Positions 34,281 through 42,571 of a stretch of 64,000 nt of DNA are shown here, one piece after another. The translations under genes and the position numbers were made by a program. Within the stretch, counting starts at the first letter, position 1. Each line of letters opens with the position of its first letter. This DNA comes from Phycisphaeraceae bacterium (GTDB lineage: Bacteria > Planctomycetota > Phycisphaerae > Phycisphaerales > UBA1924), in assembly GCA_019636495.1 (NCBI GenBank), contig JAHBXL010000010.1:62001-126000 (forward strand), read 5' to 3'. The notes under the pieces are model-generated. The model ran no database searches and was not told where the DNA came from. It saw only the letters and a program-made list of their open reading frames with translations.

Positions 34281-34529
34281 ATGCCACAGACCGGCGCAGC
34301 CCCCATCAAGTCCCGTTCGATCGTGCCGCTCGCGATCGCGCTGTGCGCCGTCATGGCGTGCTGCGCCGGGTGCTACCAGCGCGTCACCCGGGCGACCGGC
34401 TTTGGCGCGGATCAATACTCGGTCTCGGAGCCGTATCAGGAGAGCGGCAAAATCGACGACTGGTTCTGGGGCAAGCCGCCGAGCAGTCGTTCGGGCTCGC
34501 GCCTTCCGCCCGCGCCGAAGCGGAACTGA
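34281..34529 (+). CDS. Small lipoprotein
   Basis: An 82-residue protein. ATG with AGGAG upstream. A basic start (KSRS) leads into a hydrophobic segment and a Cys-rich lipobox region CAVMACCAGC, so lipidation at the last Cys is likely. The short mature part is polar (YSVSEPYQES, DDWFWGKPP, Pro/Ser/Arg-rich tail). No known domain. It lies between the BrkB-family gene and nuoB, with 23- and 25-base gaps, so may be co-transcribed. Confidence 0.72.
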   Translation: MPQTGAAPIKSRSIVPLAIALCAVMACCAGCYQRVTRATGFGADQYSVSEPYQESGKIDDWFWGKPPSSRSGSRLPPAPKRN

Positions 34530-34554
34530 TCGCACTTTGAGGACCTGACGCACC

Positions 34555-35127
34555 ATGGGCATCGAAGCAGCACTGCCTGTTGACGGTTTCATGACGACGC
34601 AACTCCAGCGCGTCATCAATTGGGCGCGTCGCAGTTCGCTCTGGCCGATGCCCTTTGCCACGGCGTGCTGCGGCATCGAACTCATGGCTGTCGCCTCCAG
34701 CCGTTACGACCTGGCCCGGTTCGGCATGGAACGCATGAGTTTCTCGCCGCGTCAGGCCGACCTGCTGATCGTTGCCGGGCGCATCGCGGTGAAGATGATG
34801 CCTGTTCTGCAGCGCATCTACGAGCAGATGACCGAGCCCAAGTGGGTGATCTCGATGGGCGCGTGCGCCAGCACCGGTGGCGTGTTCGATACCTACGCCG
34901 TCGTGCAGGGGTGCGACCAGTACCTTCCGGTCGATGTGTACATTCCCGGGTGCCCGCCGCGGCCCGAACAGTTGCTCGAGGGAATCATGGCCATCCAGCG
35001 GCACATCGATCAGTCGGGCATCCCGCCGATGCCGCCGGGTGGCCGTCGTGTGCCTCTTGGCCTCGTGATCGAGCCGACGCACCGCGTCCGCCCGCAGCCT
35101 GTCGGAATTACCGTCGGCGGGGCGTAG
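34555..35127 (+). CDS. nuoB: NADH-quinone oxidoreductase subunit B
   Basis: A 190-residue protein, subunit B of complex I, which holds the terminal [4Fe-4S] cluster N2 at the quinone site on the inner membrane. All ligands are visible: the CC pair at 38-39 (PFATACCGIELM), Cys in ISMGACASTGG (about 103) and Cys in IPGCPPRPEQ (about 133). RYDLARFGMERMSFSPRQAD and the Pro-rich C-terminus also match. No other nuo gene (nuoA, C, D) is adjacent. The flanks are a small lipoprotein and the trehalose genes, so this subunit is outside a complex I operon. It may be a second copy, since complex I operons usually carry their own B subunit. Confidence 0.93.
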   Translation: MGIEAALPVDGFMTTQLQRVINWARRSSLWPMPFATACCGIELMAVASSRYDLARFGMERMSFSPRQADLLIVAGRIAVKMMPVLQRIYEQMTEPKWVISMGACASTGGVFDTYAVVQGCDQYLPVDVYIPGCPPRPEQLLEGIMAIQRHIDQSGIPPMPPGGRRVPLGLVIEPTHRVRPQPVGITVGGA

Positions 35128-35200
35128 GCGCGACCGATCTCCGGCGCGTCGCGGCCGAACGGCCCGCGGCGGGTCACACAGCCTGATGCGTTGCAACCGT

Positions 35201-35225
35201 GCCGCCATTGCGGCGCGCATTTTTC
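35201..35225 (+). terminator. Weak possible terminator after nuoB
   Basis: A GCCGC/GCGGC stem around CATT, then GCGCATTTTT. The stem is only five pairs, so this is a weak call. Confidence 0.3.
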
Positions 35226-35257
35226 GTTCGCCACTGGGAAGGAACAGTCGCTCCGGC

Positions 35258-36640
35258 ATGCCCAAACGCCAATCGCTCATTGTCGTGGCCAACCGCCTGC
35301 CCATCCGCCGCGTAGGTTCGGGGGCGAGCGCGCGGTGGGAGCGCTCGCCGGGCGGGCTGGTCTCGGCGATGGAGCCGGTGCTCGAGCGTTTTGGCGGCAC
35401 ATGGGTGGGTTGGTCGGGGATGACGGGCCGCGTGCCGCGTCCGTTCTCCGCCGACAACGTGCGCATGGTGCCGGTTCCCATCTCGCGTCCGGAGGAGGAG
35501 CACTTCTACAACGGCATGAGCAACCGGACGTTCTGGCCGCTCTATCACGATGCGGTGCGGACGCCGGAGTTCAACCGGGAGTGGTGGGGGGCGTACGTGG
35601 AGGTCAACAAGCGCTTTGCGCGTGCCGCGGCCCGCGCCGCGCGCCGCAGAGATGTTGTGTGGATCCACGATTACCAACTGCAACTCGTACCGATGATGCT
35701 GCGAGAACTCAAGCCCGATCTGCGGATCGGCTTCTTCATGCACGTGCCGTTCCCGCCGGAGGAACTGTTCGCGTGGCTGCCGTGGCGGAGCGACATTCTC
35801 CGCGGGCTGCTCGGGGCGGACTTGGTGGGCTTTCAGACCCAGGCGGCGATGCAGAACTTCTCGCGGCTTGCGCGGCGCTACACCACCGCGACCGGCACCG
35901 ACAGCGCACTGGAGTTCGAGGGACGAACGGTGCGCAGTGGGTCGTTCCCGATCTCGATCGATTTCGACGCCTTCGACGAGATGGCGCGCGACCCAGAGGT
36001 TGTGCGCGATTCGGAGTCGATCCGGCAACGGCTCGGCCCGCAGCGCAAGGTCGTGCTGAGCGTCGACCGGCTCGACTACACCAAGGGCATCGAACATCGC
36101 CTGGCGGCGTACGCGGACCTGCTGAACAGGAGGCAGATCGCGGCGGAGAAGTGCGTGTTGGTGCAGATCGCCGTGCCCACCCGCGACCCGTTGCCGGACT
36201 ACACGCGCATCCGCGCATCCGTCGAGCACGCCGTCGGCAGGATCAACGGCGAGCACGCTTCGCCGGGGCGAGTCGCCGTGCATTACTTCCGGCGCACGCT
36301 CAGCCGGCGCGACCTGGTCGCGTGGTACCTCGCCGCCGACGTCATGCTCGTCACGCCGCTGCGCGACGGGATGAACCTGGTCGCCAAGGAGTATGTCGCG
36401 TGCCGGACCGATCACTCCGGCGTGCTGGTGCTCAGCGAGTTCGCGGGTGCGGCGCGGGAACTGCGCCGCGCAGTGCTGGTCAACCCGCGCGACCTCGATG
36501 GCATGGTCGCGGCGATCAACGTCGCACTGAAGATGGACCCCGACGAGGCCGCGCAGAGCATGTCGCTGCTCCGATCCATGGTGCGGCGGCATGATGTCCG
36601 CTTCTGGGCCGAGAGTTTCCTCGGAGCACTGACCGAATGA
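35258..36640 (+). CDS. otsA: Trehalose-6-phosphate synthase
   Basis: A 460-residue GT20 enzyme that joins glucose from UDP- or ADP-glucose to glucose-6-phosphate, giving trehalose-6-phosphate in the cytoplasm. Motifs: VVANRLPIRR at the start, GGLVSAMEPVLERFGGTWVGWSG, WIHDYQLQLVPMMLRE, HVPFPPEELF, LSVDRLDYTKGIEHRLAAY, and VTPLRDGMNLVAKEYV near the end. It starts at ATG 35258; an in-frame ATG at 35186 gives a 24-residue Arg-rich extension unlike the family. The stop overlaps the start of the phosphatase-GH15 gene by four bases (ATGA), so translation of the two is probably coupled. Confidence 0.95.
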   Translation: MPKRQSLIVVANRLPIRRVGSGASARWERSPGGLVSAMEPVLERFGGTWVGWSGMTGRVPRPFSADNVRMVPVPISRPEEEHFYNGMSNRTFWPLYHDAVRTPEFNREWWGAYVEVNKRFARAAARAARRRDVVWIHDYQLQLVPMMLRELKPDLRIGFFMHVPFPPEELFAWLPWRSDILRGLLGADLVGFQTQAAMQNFSRLARRYTTATGTDSALEFEGRTVRSGSFPISIDFDAFDEMARDPEVVRDSESIRQRLGPQRKVVLSVDRLDYTKGIEHRLAAYADLLNRRQIAAEKCVLVQIAVPTRDPLPDYTRIRASVEHAVGRINGEHASPGRVAVHYFRRTLSRRDLVAWYLAADVMLVTPLRDGMNLVAKEYVACRTDHSGVLVLSEFAGAARELRRAVLVNPRDLDGMVAAINVALKMDPDEAAQSMSLLRSMVRRHDVRFWAESFLGALTE

Positions 36641-39180
36641 CCGATGCGCACCCCATGCTCGCCGCGGCGGCACGTTCGCCCGTGCTGCTGGTCGGGGCGG
36701 ACTTTGACGGCACGCTCTCGTCGCTGGTCGACGAGCCGGGCGGGGCGGTGCCGTTGCCGGGCGCGGTCGAGGCGTTGGGCGCGCTGGCCGCGCTCCCGCA
36801 CACGCACGTTGCGGTGGTCTCCGGGCGCGGGCTGGCCGATCTGCGAGCGCGGCTTGGTCGGGTTCCGCGGCACGTGTGGCTCGTCGGCAGCCATGGCGCG
36901 GAAGGCGATGATGGTGCCGATACCGTGCTCTCGGCGACGGGCAAGGAGTTGCTCGACCGTGTCGCCGCGGAGTTGCAGGGCGTGGCCGCGACCATTTCGG
37001 GCACGCTCGTGGAGCGCAAGCCGGTGGCCATCGCGCTGCACTACCGGCGCGCCGGCGACGACGGCGCACGACGGGCCGTCGAAGCGGTCGAGCGGTTGGC
37101 CGCGAGCGAGCCTTCGTTGCACCTTCGCCGAGGCAGCATGGTGGCCGAGTTGGTCGTGACGCACTCCGACAAGGGCGTTGCGATTCGTCGGCTGGCGCAC
37201 CGTGCCGGGGCCACGGCGACGGTCTTCTTCGGCGACGATCTGACCGATGAGGATGCGTTCGTTGCGCTGCATCAGGGTGATGTGGGCGTCAAGGTTGGGG
37301 CGGGAGAGTCGGTCGCGCCGGTGCGCGTAGATTCGCCGGCGGAAGTGGTGTCGCAACTTTCCGCGTTGGCCGAAGCGCGCGCACGGTACCTGGAGTCACG
37401 CCGGCCGACGCCGATCGAGCGGCACAGTGTCCTTTCCGACCAGCGCACCGTCGCGGTGGTTTCGCCCGATGCGCGGCTGGTCTGGCTGTGCCTTCCGCGG
37501 ATCGACTCGGGCGCGATGTTCGCCGACCTGCTCGACAGCGGGGGCGGGTGCGAGTACGGCGCGGGCTCGTTCGACATCGGCCCGGCCGATGGCGCCCCGC
37601 CGCGCGGGCAGGAGTACCTCGGCGACTCGTTTGTCCTGCGCACGTCCTGGGACGGTTTCCATGTGACGGACTACTTCGATGTCTCCGGGGGTCGCGCGTG
37701 GCAGCGACCCGGCCGGAGTGATCTGATCCGCGTGATCGAGGGTCGCGGGCGCGTGAGCGTGCGATTCGCGCCGCGGATGGACTTCGGACGCATGGGCACG
37801 CGTCTGCTGGCGCGCGAGGGCGGCCTGGAGGTCGAGGGTTCGCCCGATCCGGTTGTCCTCTTTGCTCCCGGGGTGGATTGGCACCTCGCCGAAGCCGGCC
37901 CGCACCATACCGCCGAGGCCCAGTTCGACCTTGGCGACAAGCCCGTGGTGCTCGAGTTGCGATACGGCACCGCCAGTCTCCGGCCGCCGGTGCTCGGCGA
38001 ACTGGAGCGACAGACCAGTTCGCTCAGGGCCTGGACCGGCTGGGCAGGGGCGCTGTCGCTCCCACGCGTGCATGCGGATCTGGTTCGGCGATCCGCCCTT
38101 GTACTCAAGGCCCTCTGCCACGGGCCGACCGGCGCCATCGCCGCCGCGGCGACCACCAGCCTCCCCGAACAACTCGGCGGAGTTCGCAACTGGGACTACC
38201 GGTTCTGCTGGCCGCGGGACGGCGCGCTCGCCGCGGCCGCGCTCGTGCGCCTGGGCAACACGGGACATGCGCTCAAGTTCCTGGACTGGGTGCTGGCAGT
38301 GGTGGACAAGTGCGAGTCGCCTGATCGGCTGCGACCGATCTACACCGTCGGGGGCGGGCACCTGGGGCCGGAGGGGGATATCAGCAACCTCTCGGGCTAT
38401 GGCCAGAGCCGTCCGGTGCGCGTTGGCAACGCCGCGGCCAACCAGGTGCAACTCGACGTCTTCGCGCCGATCGTGGACCTGGTGGCGATGCTGGCGGAGC
38501 GCGGCGCGCCGATCTCGCCGGAGCACTGGCGGCTGGTGCGGGCGATGGTGCAGGGCGTCGAAGCACGGTGGCACGAGCCCGATCACGGCATCTGGGAAAT
38601 TCGCGGGCCGCGGCGGCACCACGTGCACTCGCGGGTCATGTGCTGGCATGCCGTGCACCGTGCGCTGCTGGTCGAGGAGACCGCCACCGGCCGGCACAAC
38701 GCCGACTGGCAAAGGCTGGCCGACACCATCGCGGCCGATGTTCTCGAGCATGGTTGGAACGAACAACTCGGTGCATTCTCGATTGCCTATGGCGAGCCTC
38801 ACCTTGATGCCGCGGCGTTGTGGGTCGGTCTGTCGGGCCTCGTGCCTCCGGACGACCCGCGCTTTGTCGGCACGGTGGACCGGGTGATCGCGGACCTGCT
38901 CGACGGTCCGGTGGTGTACCGGTACCAGTGCGACGACGGATTGCCGGGGCGCGAGGGCGGATTCCTGCTGTGCACCGCGTGGCTGATCGAGTCGCTCGTG
39001 TTGATCGGCCGGCGCGACCAGGCCCGCGATTTGCTCGATCGTTACGCCGCGCTCGCGGGTCCGACAGGATTGTTCACCGAGGAGTTCGACCCGCGCTACG
39101 GCCTGGCGCTGGGCAACTTTGCGCAGGCGTACTCGCACCTGGGGTTCATCAACGCCGCGCTGGCGGTGTGCGCGGCATGA
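36637..39180 (+). CDS. Trehalose-6-phosphate phosphatase fused to a GH15 glycoside hydrolase
   Basis: An 847-residue fusion. Residues 1-245 are an OtsB-type HAD phosphatase: ADFDGTLSS (about 22-30) with the nucleophile Asp, then VVSGRGLADLR and FFGDDLTDEDAF (about 197-208) with the metal-binding Asp pair. It would release trehalose from trehalose-6-phosphate. Residues about 255-845 are a GH15 domain: RNWDYRFCWPRDGAL (about 517-531), EPDHGIWEIR (about 647-656) with the likely general acid Glu, and TEEFDP (about 815-820) with the likely base Glu. GH15 members include glucoamylases and trehalases. Since OtsA is coupled upstream, the enzyme may also hydrolyse trehalose, but glucoamylase-type substrates are possible. 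The linker is short, so the fusion looks real. Confidence 0.9.
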   Translation: MTDAHPMLAAAARSPVLLVGADFDGTLSSLVDEPGGAVPLPGAVEALGALAALPHTHVAVVSGRGLADLRARLGRVPRHVWLVGSHGAEGDDGADTVLSATGKELLDRVAAELQGVAATISGTLVERKPVAIALHYRRAGDDGARRAVEAVERLAASEPSLHLRRGSMVAELVVTHSDKGVAIRRLAHRAGATATVFFGDDLTDEDAFVALHQGDVGVKVGAGESVAPVRVDSPAEVVSQLSALAEARARYLESRRPTPIERHSVLSDQRTVAVVSPDARLVWLCLPRIDSGAMFADLLDSGGGCEYGAGSFDIGPADGAPPRGQEYLGDSFVLRTSWDGFHVTDYFDVSGGRAWQRPGRSDLIRVIEGRGRVSVRFAPRMDFGRMGTRLLAREGGLEVEGSPDPVVLFAPGVDWHLAEAGPHHTAEAQFDLGDKPVVLELRYGTASLRPPVLGELERQTSSLRAWTGWAGALSLPRVHADLVRRSALVLKALCHGPTGAIAAAATTSLPEQLGGVRNWDYRFCWPRDGALAAAALVRLGNTGHALKFLDWVLAVVDKCESPDRLRPIYTVGGGHLGPEGDISNLSGYGQSRPVRVGNAAANQVQLDVFAPIVDLVAMLAERGAPISPEHWRLVRAMVQGVEARWHEPDHGIWEIRGPRRHHVHSRVMCWHAVHRALLVEETATGRHNADWQRLADTIAADVLEHGWNEQLGAFSIAYGEPHLDAAALWVGLSGLVPPDDPRFVGTVDRVIADLLDGPVVYRYQCDDGLPGREGGFLLCTAWLIESLVLIGRRDQARDLLDRYAALAGPTGLFTEEFDPRYGLALGNFAQAYSHLGFINAALAVCAA

Positions 39181-39195
39181 GCGCCGCCACGCCGA

Positions 39196-40248
39196 TCAGG
39201 GACGCGTTTCGGGCTCCCGCAGTCTGGCCAGCGCGGCATCGAGCGCGCCGGGATCGATGCCCTTGCCGTGCTTGAACAGCATGGCGCGCAGCGCGCCGCG
39301 GCGGTCGGGTTCGAGCGGCGATTCAACCGATGCGTCCGGCCCGGCCACCTTGCCATCGCCGCCGACGATTCCGATCCACGGCGTCGCCAGCCCGTTTCTG
39401 CCGGTGACGCGGTCCATCACCCGCCGGCCGTTGGTCATGCGCTGCGGATCGATCTTGGCCACCACGAACGACCCGGCGAGCAGCGGCGACACCGCCGCGT
39501 CGTCCAGCCAGGCGCCGAGCGCTGCACACGCCGCGCACCCGGGCTCGCCGAACCAGACCAGCGCGACTTTGTCGGCTCGCGCCGCCGCGGCGAGGGTCTC
39601 GCTCAGCGCGGCCGTCGCGAGCACGGGGTCTGGGCGGTTGTCGGCCAGGAATGTCAGCAGTTTCTGCTCGTCGTAGACGCGCTGCATCGTCATCGGCTTC
39701 GCCAGCGCATCGTTTCCTGCCAGCACCGCCACCGTGCGGCCGCTCGCCGGGTCGATGATGTTCATCGATGGGGCACCCATGGCCTTGATCTCCGGCGTGC
39801 CGCGGCGCGGGTCCGCCGCCCTGGGAACCAGGTGTACGCCGTGGCTCTCGGCCAGGGCGAGGTGTTTTTCGAACTTGCCGATGTCGATCTTCACGAACAC
39901 GTACTCGGCGTTGAGCATGTCGCGCAGTCGCACATCCTCCCACGTGAGCAGGTCGTGCATCTCGGAGCAGAACCCGCACCGGTTCTCGCCCCACATCACC
40001 AACACGCGCCGATTGTCGCGCTTGGCGCGCTCGATTCCCTCGCGGATCTGCGCCGCTCCATCTGCGGATTCGTCGTAGAGGTCGAGCGGGAAAGCGACCT
40101 TCTTGCCCTTGGGGCCGGGGTAAATGGTCTTGCCGTCCGGCGTCCTCTCGGGCTCTCTCGTCGGCTGCGCAGGAGCCTGAGCCGCGGCGGTCATCGGCAA
40201 CTGGCAGGCGAGCAGAACGGCGGCTGCGAATCGAAAACGGGTGTTCAT
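39196..40248 (-). CDS. Secreted tandem thioredoxin-like protein
   Basis: A 350-residue protein with a signal peptide (about 1-23, ending TAAA) and two thioredoxin-like domains. The first (about 60-190) has NRCGFCSEMH with CXXC at 91-94 and GAPSMNIID with the cis-Pro at 160. The second (about 205-345) has EPGCAACAALG with CXXC at 238-241 and LATPWIGIVG as the cis-Pro segment. Likely a periplasmic thiol-disulfide protein. The ATG at 40248 has GAGGAGG upstream. The stop lies 15 bases from the convergent GH15 gene. A terminator separates it from the pseudopilin gene upstream, so it probably has its own promoter, or relies on read-through. Confidence 0.82.
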   Translation of the reverse strand: MNTRFRFAAAVLLACQLPMTAAAQAPAQPTREPERTPDGKTIYPGPKGKKVAFPLDLYDESADGAAQIREGIERAKRDNRRVLVMWGENRCGFCSEMHDLLTWEDVRLRDMLNAEYVFVKIDIGKFEKHLALAESHGVHLVPRAADPRRGTPEIKAMGAPSMNIIDPASGRTVAVLAGNDALAKPMTMQRVYDEQKLLTFLADNRPDPVLATAALSETLAAAARADKVALVWFGEPGCAACAALGAWLDDAAVSPLLAGSFVVAKIDPQRMTNGRRVMDRVTGRNGLATPWIGIVGGDGKVAGPDASVESPLEPDRRGALRAMLFKHGKGIDPGALDAALARLREPETRP

Positions 40249-40263
40249 GCGAGCCTCCTCGGG

Positions 40264-40302
40264 TGACAAAAACAAAGCGGGCCGAACGCGGTTCGGCCCG
40301 CC
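40264..40302 (-). terminator. Terminator after the pseudopilin gene
   Basis: On the minus strand GCGGGCCGAAC pairs with GTTCGGCCCGC around CGC, followed by TTTGTTTTTG. A strong hairpin plus T run. Confidence 0.85.
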
Positions 40303-40358
40303 TGGCGTTCAGATTGTTGTACCGGTGCGGAGCGGCGTCCGCCGCGGGAGAGCGCGAA

Positions 40359-41201
40359 TCAGTGCATGCGGCGGCCGTAGTCGCGGTCGTCCCAGATGCT
40401 TCCCTGCGGCGGGAGCGACAGGAGTTTCTCTGCACGGACGGTCGCGGCGTGGCCATCCATGAACGCGGCGTTTCCACCCGAACCGTGCCGGCGCGCGCTG
40501 ATTCGGTACTCCTGATGGCCCTCGGTCAGGTGCCAGGGAGACCAGATGTCGTACAACTGCGCCTGACCTGCATCCGTCTGCGCCTGGGTGAGCAGCCAGT
40601 TGGCGCCGAACTCCAGCGGGTCATCGCCGAACTCGGTGATGTAGAGCGTCTGCTCGGGGAAGCCGATGCGTGTGAGTTTGGTCGGCCCGCGGCGGAAGCG
40701 GAAGTCGCTGATGCCCATCAGATCGATCGCGGGCGTCATGCCGCCCATGCCGTTGGATTGCAGCAGGAACGGGATCGCGTTGGCCACGTAGTGGATGTTG
40801 TGGCGGTCCCTTGGACGGGAGGGGTCTTTGTAATACGGCGCGTTGACGTACAGATCGTCGGCGTGCTCGTCACTGGCAACCTGCGCATCGAGGTACGGCC
40901 GGCCGCCCAGCGCCCAACTGATCTTCTGATCCCACGGCGGCGGGCGATCGGTGCCCTCGCGCAGGAGGAAGTCGCGGTTGTGGTTCGCGTAGTTGATGTT
41001 GGCCAGCACGATCTGCTGCTGGTTTGCCAGGCAGACAGTCGTGCGCGCGGCCTCCCGCGCGCCGCGCAAGCCGACGAGCAGCAGGCCGACGAGGATGGCG
41101 ATGATCGCCATCACCACCAGCAACTCGATCAGGGTGAAACCCAGCCGAGCCGCCCAGACCCTCTTCCCCTCACAAACGGTCTGACCGGTGTGTGTACACA
41201 T
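40359..41201 (-). CDS. DUF1559-type pseudopilin-like protein
   Basis: A 280-residue protein with a 21-residue basic leader ending in Gly, then [21 protein letters not shown], so the class III prepilin cut and the +5 Glu are standard. [21 protein letters not shown] and the late [13 protein letters not shown] motif mark it as a member of the planctomycete H-X9-DG family. The ATG at 41201 lies only six bases after TATGCT on the same strand, so the transcript is probably leaderless. A palindrome TGTGTACACA (41191-41200) overlaps the start. It is not linked to the T2SS operon. Role unknown. Confidence 0.83.
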   Translation of the reverse strand: MCTHTGQTVCEGKRVWAARLGFTLIELLVVMAIIAILVGLLLVGLRGAREAARTTVCLANQQQIVLANINYANHNRDFLLREGTDRPPPWDQKISWALGGRPYLDAQVASDEHADDLYVNAPYYKDPSRPRDRHNIHYVANAIPFLLQSNGMGGMTPAIDLMGISDFRFRRGPTKLTRIGFPEQTLYITEFGDDPLEFGANWLLTQAQTDAGQAQLYDIWSPWHLTEGHQEYRISARRHGSGGNAAFMDGHAATVRAEKLLSLPPQGSIWDDRDYGRRMH

Positions 41202-41207
41202 GGCGTA

Positions 41208-41216
41208 AGCATACCA
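41208..41216 (-). promoter_or_regulatory. Extended -10 giving a leaderless pseudopilin transcript
   Basis: TGG-TATGCT on the minus strand, six bases before the ATG at 41201. It places the transcription start at or near the start codon. No Shine-Dalgarno is present. No clear -35 is seen. Confidence 0.42.
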
Positions 41217-41225
41217 CGCCGGCGG

Positions 41226-41264
41226 TGCAAAACGAATATCTCTCGGTTGTCCACCGGTTTTGCA
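41226..41264. repeat. Inverted repeat TGCAAAAC...GTTTTGCA upstream of the pseudopilin gene
   Basis: Perfect 8-base arms at 41226-41233 and 41257-41264 lie about three helical turns apart, in an AT-rich island just upstream of the leaderless start. It could be an operator for a dimeric regulator. No regulator is identified. Confidence 0.4.
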
Positions 41265-41281
41265 TGAATAATTGACACCAT

Positions 41282-41310
41282 TTGACAGGCATTCTGTTCG
41301 GGTCGATAAC
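41282..41310 (+). promoter_or_regulatory. Orphan sigma70-like promoter pointing rightward
   Basis: TTGACA (41282-41287), 17 bases, then GATAAC. This is the best -35/-10 match seen in the window. No rightward coding gene starts until 42030, and the leftward lipoprotein gene starting at 41867 lies in between, so it would make an antisense or small RNA, or a long leader for ispF. Confidence 0.38.
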
Positions 41311-41402
41311 CTGCGAATCAACGCCGAACGGGCCGGGATCAATCGCTCATATGTGCCGAAATTTCAGGAACTTGGATCGTTGCGCGGCAATTGCGCTTCC
41401 GA

Positions 41403-41867
41403 TCATCGGACCTGAACAGGAGGCGCTGCGACAGCGCGTCCTGTCATTTCCGGAGGCAGTTCCGGAGCCGCTCGGAGCGTCGGTTCGAGCCGACGGACAT
41501 CGCGCGCGGGGACCGGCAACGAGTTCGTCAGGTTGCCGTATCCATCGCCTTCATCCATCAGTCCCCATTGCATCAGGTCGGGCGTGAACTTGTTCTCCGA
41601 CCCCTGCCCCTCAAGGAACTGCACCACCAGTTTCTTGCCCACGGGCACATCCACCGACCAGAATGCCTGGCCCGTGCGGGTGTCCCGCACCGTCACCGTC
41701 CACGGCTGGTGCGAGCGGCTCACGTACACGTGCTTGTCCTCGGACATCCCGAGCCCGCCCTCGTTGTAGAAACAGCCTCCCACGCCTGCCGCGGCCGTCA
41801 GTGCGGCGCACGCCGCGAGCGCGCGGGGCAGGCGATCGAATCGGGCGGGATGGGTGCGGTTCTGCAT
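41403..41867 (-). CDS. Probable lipoprotein of unknown function
   Basis: A 154-residue protein. ATG at 41867 with GGAG nine bases upstream. The N-terminus MQNRTHPARFDRLPRALAAC leads into a hydrophobic stretch and AAGVGGC, a plausible lipobox (Cys32). The mature part (SEDKHVYVSRSHQPWTVTV, GQAFWSVDVPVGKKLVVQF) looks like a small beta domain. The Pro-rich C-terminus (LPPEMTGRAVAAPPVQVR) seems disordered. I do not recognise a named family. A possible antisense promoter faces its 3' end. Confidence 0.72.
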   Translation of the reverse strand: MQNRTHPARFDRLPRALAACAALTAAAGVGGCFYNEGGLGMSEDKHVYVSRSHQPWTVTVRDTRTGQAFWSVDVPVGKKLVVQFLEGQGSENKFTPDLMQWGLMDEGDGYGNLTNSLPVPARDVRRLEPTLRAAPELPPEMTGRAVAAPPVQVR

Positions 41868-42029
41868 GGCGAGTTTCTCCGGTCCGGCGGTCGATGGGTG
41901 CTGTGCTCAGACGATCACCGCGTGCGGGCGGTTCGCGCGCAGCAACCCCGGCGTGTGTATCGTCCAACCGTCCCCGGTTTCCTGACTGAACCTGCCGCAA
42001 TCGCGCGGCCGCGCCCCGGACCCGCCACC

Positions 42030-42536
42030 ATGCCCACCGACCTGCGAATCGGCCACGGATACGACCTCCACCGGCTTGAGGACCGGCCACCGTCCGGCCG
42101 CGGCCGCCCGTTGATCGTGGGGGGGGTTCGCCTCGAGTGGGACAAGGGCCCTGTCTCGCATTCGGACGGCGACGTGCTGTACCACGCGCTGGTCGATGCG
42201 CTGATGGGCGCGCTGGGCTTTCCCGACATCGGCCAGATGTTCCCCGACAACGCCCCGGAGAACGATGGACGCGACTCGCGGGAGTTCGTGCAGGAAGCGG
42301 CCCGGCGCGTGGGAGCGGCGGGTTGGACGGTCGAGAACATCGACGCGACGGTGATCCTCGAGCGGCCGCGGATCGGCCCGCACAAGGAGTCGATGCGCGG
42401 GAACATTGCCGGCCTCGTGGGGGTCGAGGTGTCGCGCGTGAACGTCAAGGGCAAGAGCCACGAGCGCGTCGATGCGGTGGGGGAGGGCCGCGCGATCGAG
42501 GCCCACGTTGTGGCGCTGCTGCGGCGTGCCGGATGA
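42030..42536 (+). CDS. ispF: 2-C-methyl-D-erythritol 2,4-cyclodiphosphate synthase
   Basis: A 168-residue enzyme of the MEP isoprenoid route; it cyclises CDP-ME-2-phosphate with release of CMP. RIGHGYDLHRL gives metal ligands Asp12 and His14, and SDGDVLYHALVDALMGA gives His52. PDIGQMFPDN, ENIDATVILERPRIGPH and KGKSHERVDAVGEGRAIEA are also diagnostic. Length matches the family. The ATG at 42030 removes a long non-homologous extension. It ends 35 bases before the phosphorylase gene. Confidence 0.96.
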   Translation: MPTDLRIGHGYDLHRLEDRPPSGRGRPLIVGGVRLEWDKGPVSHSDGDVLYHALVDALMGALGFPDIGQMFPDNAPENDGRDSREFVQEAARRVGAAGWTVENIDATVILERPRIGPHKESMRGNIAGLVGVEVSRVNVKGKSHERVDAVGEGRAIEAHVVALLRRAG

Positions 42537-42571
42537 CGGGCGCGGCGGACCGTCGCTACCCTCAACGCTGC

